From positions 186,001-250,000 of the forward strand of contig JALSOH010000004.1 in assembly GCA_026986575.1 (NCBI GenBank): a stretch of 64,000 nucleotides of DNA, read 5' to 3'. The notes under the pieces are model-generated. The model made no database searches and had not been told where the DNA came from. It saw only the letters and a list, made by a program, of their open reading frames with translations. Positions 32,923 to 41,686 of the stretch are shown in pieces. The stretch comes from Thermoproteota archaeon. GTDB lineage: Archaea > Korarchaeota > Korarchaeia > Korarchaeales > Korarchaeaceae. Position 1 is the stretch's first letter. Each line of letters begins with the position of its first letter. A program made the translations under genes and the position numbers.

Positions 32923-35061
32923 TCATCCTTCTAACAGGCTGATTTTATCCAGCTTGGGGAATATTATCAGACCGTCCTCGTTGAGCTTTTTCAGGATGTC
33001 CTCTATCACGTACTCCTTCCCCCTCAGATTGAGCTTCTCAGCGGCTAGCCTCACCACCACATCCCTATCAACGGTACCGTCCTCGGATTCCTCCACCAGC
33101 TGCTTGATCAGCGAGTAGACTATCTCCCTCCTCTTAACCATCGTATAGGAGACACCGGTCATGAGCCCGGTGATATCTCTTATCCCAGATACGACGTCAT
33201 GAGCGGCTCCCTCCAGCATTATATTCACCAACTTGATCGCCATCTCGGCGTCCTCGGCCATCACCTCCTTCCTGAGGTGCATCCTAGCCCTAGCCTCGCT
33301 GAGCCTTATGAGAGCCTCCAATTGCCTTGGGGTTATTGCGATGGTCTCAAAGAGGATATCCCCCCCTTCCTCGTCCCTAGCTATACCCTTCTTCCTCATC
33401 TCGACGTAAAATTCCTTGATCCTCCTAGCGGCCTCGTCAGTTAGCGTTGGATCTATGTTCTGCTTCGCGTACGCTATGTACTTCTTCAACAGAGTAGGAT
33501 CTATCGGGGGCCTGGCTTCGGGGTTCCTCCCCATTCTAGTGATGAGGATATGCTCAGCTACCATGCTGTCGGCTTCGAGGCTCGGCCTGTCCTTCATTAT
33601 GAACACCAAGTCGAACCTGGAGAGGATCGTTGGAGGGAGGTTTATGTTCTCGGTTATGGAGACGTAGTCGTCATACCTTCCCTTCTTCGGGTTAGCTGCA
33701 GCGATTATGGTGGTCCGTGCGTTAAGTGTAGCCACTATCCCTGCCTTAGCTATCGAAATGGTCTGCTGCTCCATGGCCTCATGTATAGATCTCCTGTCGT
33801 CCTCATTCATCTTGTCGAACTCGTCAATGCAAGCGACTCCTCTGTCCGCCAACACCAGCGCGCCAGCTTCAAGGGTCCATCCACCTGTTGCAGAGTCCCT
33901 AACAACCGCAGCGGTCAGGCCTGCTGCGGTCGATCCCTTTCCCGTCGTGTATAGGCCTCGGGGCGCTAACTGCGCAGCATATTTGAGAAGTTGACTCTTG
34001 GCAACTCCCGGATCTCCCACCATGAGGATGTTTATCTCTCCTCTTACCTTAGAGCCGTCGGCCAGTATCTTGGTACTACCTCCGAAAAGGGCGTATGCTA
34101 TCGCCCTCTTTACCTCTATCCAGCCGAACACGGAGGGGGCAATGGACTTGACGATGAGATCCTCTAGATCTTCCCTCTCAGCCAGCCTCCAGATCTCCTC
34201 CTCGTCCTCTGGAGTTATCTCAAGCTTCTCGTAGATCCTATTTGGAACCTCAACGTGCAATATCTCCAAATAACGCTTATAGATCGGGCCTTGCCCCCTT
34301 CCCTCGTCCCTTCTAGCTGGCTTGATCCTTATTATTCCCGTGATCTTGACCCTATCTCCCGGCTTGACCTCATCCACTATATCATCCAAAAGGACCCCGT
34401 CTATGTGCTCGGGCATCATACCTGGAGGGAGGTCCTCGGGCCTCTCTTGGATCCTTATAGTCCTCCATCGCACAAATTTGCTTAGTTCGGGCGAAAACTT
34501 CATAGGAGCGTCATGCTTCGGGCATCTTTCCGGAGGCTTAACTTTACCCCCATTAATATCCAAGATCACTATATCTTGTTGATCCTCAGGGCATACATAA
34601 ACCGCTTGCAAGAGTTTATCATAAATATCAGAGACTCTAGTTACTATTCCCTCTATCTCTATCAATCTCCCTATAGAGAACTTGGTCACATCCCTCAGGG
34701 ACGCTTTTGTGGGAATGTTGTAAAATCTTAGGTGGAAATCCCCTTCACTGTAAATCCTATATTTCTCCTCTCCGATCAAATCACCTAAGAGCTCGCTTAC
34801 AAGCTCCTTCAGAGCTCTGGAGGCTGCCTCTAAATGGAAAGTCGGGTGAACTATGATATCCTCGGCTATCTCCCTGAATTCGGGGTTAAAATTGTAAAGA
34901 TGAACCCAGTTAACCTCTAGGGATCTCCTTTGATCCTCTATCATCTGAGCTAATGCGTTGCTATAGATGGGCTCGCTGTCCTCATCCAAGTAGAACCGTA
35001 TGAACTCCTTATACTTCTCGGCGAGCTCATCGGGAGATAGAAGAGGGGCCCTCTCCACCAT
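32923..35061 (-). CDS. mcm: MCM replicative helicase
   Basis: Hexameric replicative helicase loaded at origins by Orc1/Cdc6. The 712-residue protein has an N-terminal domain with a zinc-binding region around CPEDQQ and RCPKHDAP (about 153-186), in which only two cysteines and one histidine are evident rather than the usual four-cysteine set. The AAA+ core shows Walker A GDPGVAKSQ (about 347), Walker B LADRGVACIDEFDKM (about 402) and the arginine finger SRFDLVF (about 481). A carboxyl winged helix follows (about 640-712). The ATG overlaps the GINS stop (TAATG). Confidence 0.97.
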   Translation of the reverse strand: MVERAPLLSPDELAEKYKEFIRFYLDEDSEPIYSNALAQMIEDQRRSLEVNWVHLYNFNPEFREIAEDIIVHPTFHLEAASRALKELVSELLGDLIGEEKYRIYSEGDFHLRFYNIPTKASLRDVTKFSIGRLIEIEGIVTRVSDIYDKLLQAVYVCPEDQQDIVILDINGGKVKPPERCPKHDAPMKFSPELSKFVRWRTIRIQERPEDLPPGMMPEHIDGVLLDDIVDEVKPGDRVKITGIIRIKPARRDEGRGQGPIYKRYLEILHVEVPNRIYEKLEITPEDEEEIWRLAEREDLEDLIVKSIAPSVFGWIEVKRAIAYALFGGSTKILADGSKVRGEINILMVGDPGVAKSQLLKYAAQLAPRGLYTTGKGSTAAGLTAAVVRDSATGGWTLEAGALVLADRGVACIDEFDKMNEDDRRSIHEAMEQQTISIAKAGIVATLNARTTIIAAANPKKGRYDDYVSITENINLPPTILSRFDLVFIMKDRPSLEADSMVAEHILITRMGRNPEARPPIDPTLLKKYIAYAKQNIDPTLTDEAARRIKEFYVEMRKKGIARDEEGGDILFETIAITPRQLEALIRLSEARARMHLRKEVMAEDAEMAIKLVNIMLEGAAHDVVSGIRDITGLMTGVSYTMVKRREIVYSLIKQLVEESEDGTVDRDVVVRLAAEKLNLRGKEYVIEDILKKLNEDGLIIFPKLDKISLLEG

Positions 35062-35615
35062 TATTCATCATCCCTTACTCCTAGGAAGACGCTCATCCAC
35101 CCATCTACAACTGCCCTCAGGGCATTATAAAGGATGAGTTCTTCAGGCAGAAGATTTTTGGGAGTTCTTTTACTCGTTAATGCTATCGAGGTCCTTATAT
35201 GATTCAAGATCTTGGAAATCCTCTTATTTACTAGGGAAATCGCATCCCTACGTATAAGAGAATCTTCAGGGGACCGCTCCAATATCTCCCGGATCAGTGG
35301 ATATGTGTAAGGAGGGAGTTCTAGGGGCATCAAGGACACTTTCTCCTTGTAAAGCTTCTCACTGATGATCTTCCAGTCCACCTCCTCGACCTCAGCGAAC
35401 CCCTCCTCCGCTAGAATATCAGCCAACCACTTGGGTACTTCCACTTCCACATCCTTGAACAACCTAATTCCAAGCCTCTCCAAGCTCAAATCCCTTTTAG
35501 GTGCGATCTTAACCTGCTGTATCTCTTCTAAGACGCGAGCCATTCTCTTAGATATCACGGGAGGGCACCCACCTATTCCAGAAAGTATGTTAAATAAGCA
35601 CGACTCCAAATTCAT
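35061..35615 (-). CDS. GINS complex subunit (Gins23-type)
   Basis: Subunit of the archaeal GINS complex that joins MCM in the CMG-like helicase. The 184-residue protein carries the small beta-rich B domain at its N-terminal side (VEVEVPKWLADILAEEGFAEVEEVD, in which PKWLA is typical) followed by a helical A domain (ERSPEDSLIRRD...SKILNHIRTSIA). B-then-A order is the Psf2/Psf3 (Gins23) arrangement. It starts only 3 bp from the divergent NAD kinase ATG and overlaps MCM by 1 nt. Confidence 0.8.
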   Translation of the reverse strand: MNLESCLFNILSGIGGCPPVISKRMARVLEEIQQVKIAPKRDLSLERLGIRLFKDVEVEVPKWLADILAEEGFAEVEEVDWKIISEKLYKEKVSLMPLELPPYTYPLIREILERSPEDSLIRRDAISLVNKRISKILNHIRTSIALTSKRTPKNLLPEELILYNALRAVVDGWMSVFLGVRDDE

Positions 35616-35618
35616 GCG

Positions 35619-36473
35619 ATGCTGGTAAAGGGCTCTCCAGCGAGCAGCGTAACGCTGATATACAATGACGGCAAGAAAAAGACGTTAAAACTGGCCAAAA
35701 GGCTTGAGAGTCTACTTAAAGAGTCTAAAATAAGGGTTGTGGAACTGGAAGATGGTCCGGACGTGGTCGTGGTGATTGGTGGGGATGGGACGCTCCTCAG
35801 GGCCTTCCATCAGACCTTGGGTGGGGTACCGATATTGGGAGTGAAGGACGGGACGTACGGAACATTGCTGGAGGTCGATCCAGACGAGATAGAGTATATA
35901 CCAGATATATTATCGAGAGGAATGTACTGGCTCGAGGAGGCGTCGACCATTGAAACTAGGGGTAACGTCAGACTCATAGCATTAAACGAGTTCTTGATAA
36001 GGAGTGGAAAGCTAGGTAAGTCGTCTAGGCTTGGAATAGCAGTTGACGGGATTCCAATTGGGGAGTGCATATGTGACGGAGTCATAATATCTACTCCAAC
36101 TGGCTCCCTAGCTTATTCGCTTGCGGCTGGCGGTCCTCTAGTTGATCCCAGATCCAAGGACATGGTCGTGTCCTACGTAGCCCCGTGGCCACCTAGCCTC
36201 ACCCTCGCAGTCAAGTCCTTCGTACTCCCTTTGGAGTCGGAGGTGGAGATATGGTCCCCAGACCCCCAAGCCTACATTGTAGCTGATGGTCTTACTCCAC
36301 TAAAGATGAGACCTCCGATCAGAGTTTCAGGCTCGGATATCAAAGGTGTCTTCGTCCGATTGTCTTCAAACCCAGCCGACTTCTACAAGAGGATAGTCAA
36401 GAGGATGGTTCCAAGGAGGCTAACGGGCATAATGGACTACTTAGAAACAGGCATACTCCCACAAAACCTTTAA
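35619..36473 (+). CDS. nadK: NAD kinase
   Basis: Phosphorylates NAD to NADP. The 284-residue protein has the GGDGTLL motif (about 54-60), VKDGTYGTL (about 77), the NE pair in ALNEFLI (about 125), and the glycine-rich DGVIISTPTGSLAYSLAAGG (about 155). TATA-like GTTAAATAAG at 35589-35598 is about 25 bp before the ATG at 35619, so the message is probably leaderless. That TATA lies inside the first codons of the divergent GINS gene. Confidence 0.95.
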   Translation: MLVKGSPASSVTLIYNDGKKKTLKLAKRLESLLKESKIRVVELEDGPDVVVVIGGDGTLLRAFHQTLGGVPILGVKDGTYGTLLEVDPDEIEYIPDILSRGMYWLEEASTIETRGNVRLIALNEFLIRSGKLGKSSRLGIAVDGIPIGECICDGVIISTPTGSLAYSLAAGGPLVDPRSKDMVVSYVAPWPPSLTLAVKSFVLPLESEVEIWSPDPQAYIVADGLTPLKMRPPIRVSGSDIKGVFVRLSSNPADFYKRIVKRMVPRRLTGIMDYLETGILPQNL

Positions 36474-36504
36474 ATTCCTGAGAATGAGAAGACATGAATG
36501 CGGG

Positions 36505-36591
36505 GCGGGGGTGGCCGAGCCAGGTCCAAGGCGACGGACTCAAGATCCGTTGGGCGTCAGGCCCGCGTGGGTTCGAATCCCACCCCCCGCA
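36505..36591 (+). tRNA. tRNA-Leu (CAA), CCA not encoded
   Basis: Class II tRNA of 87 nt: acceptor GCGGGGG/CCCCCGC, anticodon stem ACGGA/TCCGT with loop CTCAAGA (anticodon CAA), a long variable arm (about 36551-36566) and T-arm GTGGG-TTCGAAT-CCCAC. No intron and no CCA (ATTC follows), unlike the other four tRNAs of the window. A TTTAAATT box at 36468-36475, overlapping the nadK stop, is suitably placed as promoter. Confidence 0.96.
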
Positions 36592-36598
36592 TTCAACC

Positions 36599-37747
36599 TC
36601 ACGGTTCCCCGTACTCTTTGAATATCTCCATGAGAACCGGGTTTATCTCAACTATCTTCGTCTTACCCACCGAGGTTCTCCTCACTACACCTGCCGAGTC
36701 CAATCGCTTCAAAATTCTAGATACCTTGCTCTTAGAGAAGCCCGTAAGCTCGGGGAGATCTTTCTGCTCGATTTTCCCTCCTCTCTCTAATATTATATCA
36801 AGTATACTGCGTTCATCCCTGTCAAGCCTCTCCACCAGCTCTCTGTATTGCTCCACTGTCTCATCATCTAAAACTATCTCCTCAGGCGAGGAACCAGACC
36901 ATCCCTCCACTCTGGGTCTCCTTGATGCTCTCCTGTAGAGCATGAAGGCTATCCCTCCCGTTATGACGTTCGATCCTAGAATGACTAGCAGTAACTCCGT
37001 GAGGGGTAGCCCCCCCTCCACACCGTTTAACGGTGTAGTATTGGTGACGACTATTGTGGTCTCTTCGCTCTTAGGGGGCAGAGCTTCTCCCTCCACTCTA
37101 AATACTATGCTGAAGTCCCATGCGTTTCCTCTCGGTAGAGGGAAGGGTTTCCACAATGCTGTCAGCCTCTCAGAGAGAGGATCCATCTCCACTGCACCGG
37201 AAGTCCCTATCTTAGTTATGGCAGCTCCGTATGGAAGTAATATCCTCATCGTGGACCTGTTATATTCTACGGTAGCATTGGGCATGTAAAAGCGATATAC
37301 TAGCCTATACGTGTTGTCTTTAAGCCTGACCAGTATGGTGTTCGGCTTGAACATGAAGGAGAATGTAATATTCCTTACATCACCGGGACCCATCTCCTTT
37401 CCGAATCTGACCAGTATGACGTCGGCATAGGACTCCGTTTCTATCTTACTCACGGAGATGTCCCCCGATAGCGGCCTCAGATTCTCTATGCCTTTATACG
37501 GGTTCTCCATGACTATACCTACCGGTAGTATTGGGAACATCAGGGAGTTAACGCTACCATTGTACTCTTCACTGACAACGATCTCAGCGGTGATCGTTAC
37601 CTTAACAGACGTATTCTCATAAAGCTCCGTACTAACATTCATTTTATTTATAGTCACGCCAGCGACGGGTCCCCCGACGGAGTGGAAACTCAACTGGGCT
37701 ATTATGAGTAGAAGTATTCCCGCTAGTATCGTTGCGTTTTGTTTCAT
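36599..37747 (-). CDS. Membrane-anchored winged-helix regulator with extracellular sensor
   Basis: A 382-residue one-component regulator. Residues 5-25 form a signal peptide or TM helix, 30-230 are a beta-rich external region with many N-x-S/T sequons (NMS, NTS, NGS, NIT, NAT, NRS) fitting an N-glycosylated surface domain, 247-268 form a second TM helix, and 300-382 form a cytoplasmic MarR-like winged helix (LDRDERSILDIILERGGKI, SKSKVSRILKRLDSAGVVRR). It would pass an outside signal directly to DNA. It ends 7 bp from tRNA-Leu. The ligand and targets are unknown. Related membrane winged-helix proteins occur in many archaea. Confidence 0.78.
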   Translation of the reverse strand: MKQNATILAGILLLIIAQLSFHSVGGPVAGVTINKMNVSTELYENTSVKVTITAEIVVSEEYNGSVNSLMFPILPVGIVMENPYKGIENLRPLSGDISVSKIETESYADVILVRFGKEMGPGDVRNITFSFMFKPNTILVRLKDNTYRLVYRFYMPNATVEYNRSTMRILLPYGAAITKIGTSGAVEMDPLSERLTALWKPFPLPRGNAWDFSIVFRVEGEALPPKSEETTIVVTNTTPLNGVEGGLPLTELLLVILGSNVITGGIAFMLYRRASRRPRVEGWSGSSPEEIVLDDETVEQYRELVERLDRDERSILDIILERGGKIEQKDLPELTGFSKSKVSRILKRLDSAGVVRRTSVGKTKIVEINPVLMEIFKEYGEP

Positions 37748-37835
37748 AAGCTCTTCACCTTTTTATAGCTACCTAAGGGGAAACCTAGGAAAACATTATT
37801 AAACTATCACGGCTCTAGTCGATGGGAGACCTGAC

Positions 37836-38261
37836 TTGAAGACAAATCCCCTCCTTTTTCAGTACGTAGTAAACTGGGTTAGGAAATTGAACTCACGAGC
37901 GTCCTTTTCTGATGTAGAGGTTATAGTAGAGGGCCCGAATGATGAAGCTGCTTTAGAGGACATAGGTGTTCATGCTACCTTCACGCACGCCTCTTGGCTG
38001 ATTAGGGACATCAGAGAGCTGGGGGGGATTAGAGTAATAGGCAGGACTTTTATCATACTTACGGATTTTGATACGGAAGGCTCAGCTTTACACGATAGAT
38101 TGAAGAGAATAATCACAGAAATGGGAGGAAAAGTAGATGAGTTTTCCAGAAGTTACTATAAGTCTATAGGTCTTCCCCCTTTGGTGGAGGAGGTAAACGG
38201 CTTCCTGAAGAGGAGGGTCGTGGATTGGAGCATACCTACCGAAGATTGGCGATCAGAGTAA
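37836..38261 (+). CDS. Small Toprim-domain protein
   Basis: A 141-residue protein consisting mainly of a Toprim domain: VIVEGPNDEAALEDIG gives the catalytic Glu (about residue 33) and FIILTDFDTEG gives the DxD pair (about residues 72-74). This resembles the archaeal small Toprim family related to RNase M5 and the DnaG core; nuclease activity is a guess. It overlaps UPF0201 by 16 nt, a pairing that suggests a joint RNA-related function. Confidence 0.78.
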   Translation: MKTNPLLFQYVVNWVRKLNSRASFSDVEVIVEGPNDEAALEDIGVHATFTHASWLIRDIRELGGIRVIGRTFIILTDFDTEGSALHDRLKRIITEMGGKVDEFSRSYYKSIGLPPLVEEVNGFLKRRVVDWSIPTEDWRSE

Positions 38262-38731
38262 CACTGGTAGCTGAAGTCTACCCGACTGAAGACATCAAAA
38301 GGGTTCTCCAAGCTATGAACACTATAATCCCGTTCAGCGAGGAGGTCGACGATGTCGATATAGAGGAGGAAGGACAAAGGAAGCTGATAAGGGTGAGGAA
38401 GGAGGGTTATGAGGCACTAATTAAACTGAGATCGGCATTCAGAAATAACAGAATATTAGATACTGCGAGAAGTCTGCTAATGACGAGGAGAGGTAACCTG
38501 AGAGCTTTGAGATTCCACAAACAGGCAGCATACGTCGGTAAGGTGAGACTTTGCGATGAAGACGAGATGTCCCCCTTGGGTGTGATATCACTCATCATAG
38601 ATTACGAAGGGGATGCCCAAATACTGGCCGACTGGCTCGCCCCCAAAACGGAGAGAGGAAGGCCCATTAGAGAGGCCACCACTCATGAACTGCTCTACGG
38701 AAGGACTAACCCATCAGAGATCGACAGCTAG
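38246..38731 (+). CDS. UPF0201 family protein (RNA-binding-like fold)
   Basis: A 161-residue archaeal UPF0201 protein of unknown function. Recognisable parts are RVTLVAEVYPTEDIKRVLQAM at the start, ALIKLRSAFRNNRILDTARSLL in the middle and the signature FHKQAAYVGKVRLCDEDEMSPLGVI (its two halves around a Cys). The fold is thought to resemble L5-like or COG1325-type RNA-binding proteins. The frame is open from TTG at 38225, but TTG at 38246 gives the usual N-terminus. The end overlaps RNase Z convergently by 18 nt. Confidence 0.75.
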   Translation: MAIRVTLVAEVYPTEDIKRVLQAMNTIIPFSEEVDDVDIEEEGQRKLIRVRKEGYEALIKLRSAFRNNRILDTARSLLMTRRGNLRALRFHKQAAYVGKVRLCDEDEMSPLGVISLIIDYEGDAQILADWLAPKTERGRPIREATTHELLYGRTNPSEIDS

Positions 38732-39643
38732 AAAATCCCGAGCAGCAATAACTTGTCCACCATAAGCTTTAGCGGCCTCCTCTTCGAACCTAACTAGATC
38801 CCCCCCCCTATATCTAGCGCTGAAGTGCGTCAGGATTAACTTCTTGACGCCAGCAGCCTCCGCAATCTTACCAGCCTCCAGTGCGGTGCTATGTCCGGTA
38901 GCTACAGCCCTATCCCTCAACTCATCGAGGTAAGTGGCCTCGTGTATCAGGGCATCAGCTCCCTTTGCCGCAGATATGACCGATTCGGTAGGCCTAGTAT
39001 CGGATGAGTATACGAGGATGGCTCCCCTGCGGGGCGGGCCCATAACGTCTTGAGGCCTCACAATTCTACCATCGGGCAGCTTTACAGAGAATCCCCTCTG
39101 GAGAACGCTTCTTAATACTAAAGGAACGCCGAGCTCATCCGCCTTCATGGGATCGAATTTTCCCGGCCTATCCCTCTCTCTGATCCTGACTCCATAGGTC
39201 TCGAATCCAGCATGGTCGACGGGAAAGAACTCTACGGTGAACTTACCTAGTTCTATGGCCTTGGAGGTCTCTATCTCTCTGAACACCACTTTGAACTGCG
39301 GTTTAGAGCCGGTCTTCTCCTCAACCTGCTCCAGTATATAACGCAAATCCTTAGGTCCGATTACTAGGAGCTCAGAGCCCTTCCGCAGTATGCTCAGGGA
39401 CTGGATCATAGGCATGAGCCCGAAAAAGTGATCCCCATGGAGATGAGTTATGATCACCTTGTTTATCTTCATTAAGCTCTCCTTGGCCCTGATCAGCTGC
39501 CTCTGGGTGCCTTCACCGCAGTCCAATAGAAGAGAATCCCCTGATGTCTTCACAAGGATGGCAGGCAACCCCCTGTCGTCAGTAGGTACCGCTGAACTCG
39601 TTCCGAGGAACCTCACCCTCACTCTCTCAGCCTCACTACCCAT
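38714..39643 (-). CDS. rnz: Ribonuclease Z
   Basis: Endonuclease that removes the 3' trailer of tRNA precursors. The 309-residue protein has the zinc motif THLHGDHFFGL (about 64-74), DCGEGTQRQL (about 39), VDHAGFETYG (about 142), SSDTRPTE (about 214) and ATGHSTALEAG (about 248). It is last in the minus-strand operon that begins with tRNA-Thr and psmB, overlapping TrmG10 by 25 nt. Four of the five tRNAs here encode CCA, which bears on how RNase Z must cut. Confidence 0.96.
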   Translation of the reverse strand: MGSEAERVRVRFLGTSSAVPTDDRGLPAILVKTSGDSLLLDCGEGTQRQLIRAKESLMKINKVIITHLHGDHFFGLMPMIQSLSILRKGSELLVIGPKDLRYILEQVEEKTGSKPQFKVVFREIETSKAIELGKFTVEFFPVDHAGFETYGVRIRERDRPGKFDPMKADELGVPLVLRSVLQRGFSVKLPDGRIVRPQDVMGPPRRGAILVYSSDTRPTESVISAAKGADALIHEATYLDELRDRAVATGHSTALEAGKIAEAAGVKKLILTHFSARYRGGDLVRFEEEAAKAYGGQVIAARDFLAVDL

Positions 39644-40656
39644 ATCCTCCTAGTGAGGGACCTGTGCTCCCTCACATCAAAATATTCAACTACCTCAAAT
39701 CCGCTACAGCTGAAATCGTCCTCGCTTAGATGATCCACGGGGACCGAGATCGCCATCCATCCGTTCTCCTTCAGGTATACTGGGGCCTTTCTTACAAAAT
39801 CTTTGGCCAAATCTTCAGGCGATCTACCTACTGCCGAGCTCATCCGCCCATAGGGCGGATCCGTAACTATACGATCAGCTCTCTCCTCCAACTGAAGGCT
39901 TAACGCATCTCCGACCATCAGCTTGAAACCATCTAGAAAACCATAGGCTACGAGGTTGTTCTTGGCCTCTATAACTCTACTCTCGCTTATATCGGCACCC
40001 ACCAAGCGGGCACCAACAGATAATACTTCAAGAGCTATGCCCCCAACCCCCAAGAAAGGATCCAGTACCAGATCTCCCTCACGAGTCCTCGCTAGATTCA
40101 CCATAGCTCTAGCTAGAGTAGGTCTCATGGAAGCCGGATGGACGAAAGGTCGCGCAGCAACCTCCTTTATCTTGAAAGATGTTCTGTCCACCTCAACCTC
40201 CTTAACGTAGATCACTAGCAGCCCAGAGGTCATCACTATCACTACCTCGGAATTGGGATTGGTAAGGTCAACCTTGGAATGGGGATTCCCCCTCAGCACC
40301 CAACCGCCGACCTCCCTCTCCACCTCCACCCGTTTTAGTTCACTGCAACATCCCCTTACTCTAATGGCGGTAGCTCTGAACCTCCCACCGACTTTGGGCG
40401 GGTCGAATCCTTTCAACCCCTGTGGAAAGTCGGCTGGGTTGAGAGCTGCTAGGAACCTCCCCATGGATCTAGTGTATGCGAGTCTAGAGGCCGCCTTCCT
40501 CATGAGTGAGCTAAAGAGACCGCTCACCTCTAAGACCAGCACTGAGTCCAAGTCCAGATATGTCTCGAATCCAACTTCTAATGACTCTAGAACGGCCTTG
40601 ACTTCGGCCTTAGGGAGGGACGGGTGCTCACCCGATAAGTGAAACGCTATCTTCAA
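39619..40656 (-). CDS. tRNA (guanine10-N2)-methyltransferase (Trm11/TrmG10)
   Basis: Methylates G10 in the tRNA D-stem. The 345-residue protein has an N-terminal THUMP-like domain (GEHPSLPKAEVKAVLESL onward) and a carboxyl Rossmann methyltransferase: PFVHPASMRPTLARAMVNLAR, DPFLGVGGIALEVL (motif I, about 199), GADISESRVIEA and the NPPY-like DPPYGRMSS (about 264). It overlaps RNase Z and Nog1 at its ends, consistent with one tRNA/ribosome-maturation operon. Confidence 0.92.
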   Translation of the reverse strand: MKIAFHLSGEHPSLPKAEVKAVLESLEVGFETYLDLDSVLVLEVSGLFSSLMRKAASRLAYTRSMGRFLAALNPADFPQGLKGFDPPKVGGRFRATAIRVRGCCSELKRVEVEREVGGWVLRGNPHSKVDLTNPNSEVVIVMTSGLLVIYVKEVEVDRTSFKIKEVAARPFVHPASMRPTLARAMVNLARTREGDLVLDPFLGVGGIALEVLSVGARLVGADISESRVIEAKNNLVAYGFLDGFKLMVGDALSLQLEERADRIVTDPPYGRMSSAVGRSPEDLAKDFVRKAPVYLKENGWMAISVPVDHLSEDDFSCSGFEVVEYFDVREHRSLTRRIWVVRLRE

Positions 40657-41686
40657 TCTGCCTCCCTCCTAGCTTTGATCCGACGATTCTCAGCAGTTTT
40701 TCTATACCGAAACCGCTCTCTGCGGATATCTCCACGAATTCGGCTCCTTCTCTTTCTAAGAAGTTTCTGATCTCTGAGAACTTAGCTGTATAGTCTTTTT
40801 CCAGATCCCTCTTGTTGATCACGGCTATGATCTCCTCGGAGAAGTTAGTCACGATCTCCTTGAACAGGGATCTCTGCTCCTCCAGCGTATAACCACAAGT
40901 CTCGGTGGGATCGAGCAAGTACAGGACTAGGCCACCTACATGCTTGAGGGCCGCTATAGCCTGCATCTCTATCCTATTCCTCTTGGAGATGGGTCTATCC
41001 AGCAAGCCAGGAGTGTCAATGAACTGGACCTTCCCAATACCCTCTAGGTCCCGGTGTCCTATTATAATGCCTTTGGTGGTGAAGGGGTAGGGAGCTATCT
41101 CGGGTTCCTTGGTGGTAATCTTGGAGAGAAGAGTGCTTTTTCCCGTATTGGGCATACCAGCTATTATTACAGAGGGGAGAGTGGGATCCAAATCCGGCAA
41201 ATTCCTGAGCTTAGGTACTACCTCCCTCAAGAAGTCCACTTCTGGTCTAACCCTCTTCAATACGGATGATATCCTACCCGCCGCCTCTCTCCTGAGGGTC
41301 GCCATGCGTTTAGGGTCTTCTGTCCAATTTATCTTAGAGATATAGGATCTGGAGATCCTCGAGATCGTCTTAGAGGCCCATTTAACGGCGCCTAGAGCGT
41401 GCCTTACTTGATCCACATCAGCTAAGACGTTCAAAAGTTCTCTATAGAAGGGATCTAACCTTTCAACGCTGGGAAAGGATTTCACCACCCTATCCAGCCT
41501 GCTGACCACTGTGTCAGAGATCGTCTGGATTCTGGATATTTCCCTAGATCTGTAGATCACTATCCTGTCTCCCCTCCTCGACACAGGCTTGGGTTTCTTG
41601 AAAGCCCTCCTGAAGGAGATGTCTAGCAGTTCATCCACGTCTAGAGGGACTACGGCCCTCCTGAAGGGGTTAGGCAATTCTATCAA
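40628..41686 (-). CDS. Nog1-type ribosome biogenesis GTPase
   Basis: Archaeal homologue of Nog1, an Obg-class GTPase needed for large-subunit assembly. G1 is AGMPNTGKSTL (about 171), G2 PYPFTTKG, G3 DTPGLLDR (about 218), G4 NKRD (about 290) and G5 ISA. The N-terminal 150 residues form the Nog1 helical domain (ELPNPFRRAVVPLD...). The frame is open from 41749, but TTG at 41686 overlaps the M50 stop as TTGA, giving a normal N-terminus; the 21 codons upstream would sit within the M50 gene. It overlaps TrmG10 by 29 nt. Confidence 0.9.
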   Translation of the reverse strand: MIELPNPFRRAVVPLDVDELLDISFRRAFKKPKPVSRRGDRIVIYRSREISRIQTISDTVVSRLDRVVKSFPSVERLDPFYRELLNVLADVDQVRHALGAVKWASKTISRISRSYISKINWTEDPKRMATLRREAAGRISSVLKRVRPEVDFLREVVPKLRNLPDLDPTLPSVIIAGMPNTGKSTLLSKITTKEPEIAPYPFTTKGIIIGHRDLEGIGKVQFIDTPGLLDRPISKRNRIEMQAIAALKHVGGLVLYLLDPTETCGYTLEEQRSLFKEIVTNFSEEIIAVINKRDLEKDYTAKFSEIRNFLEREGAEFVEISAESGFGIEKLLRIVGSKLGGRQIEDSVSLIG

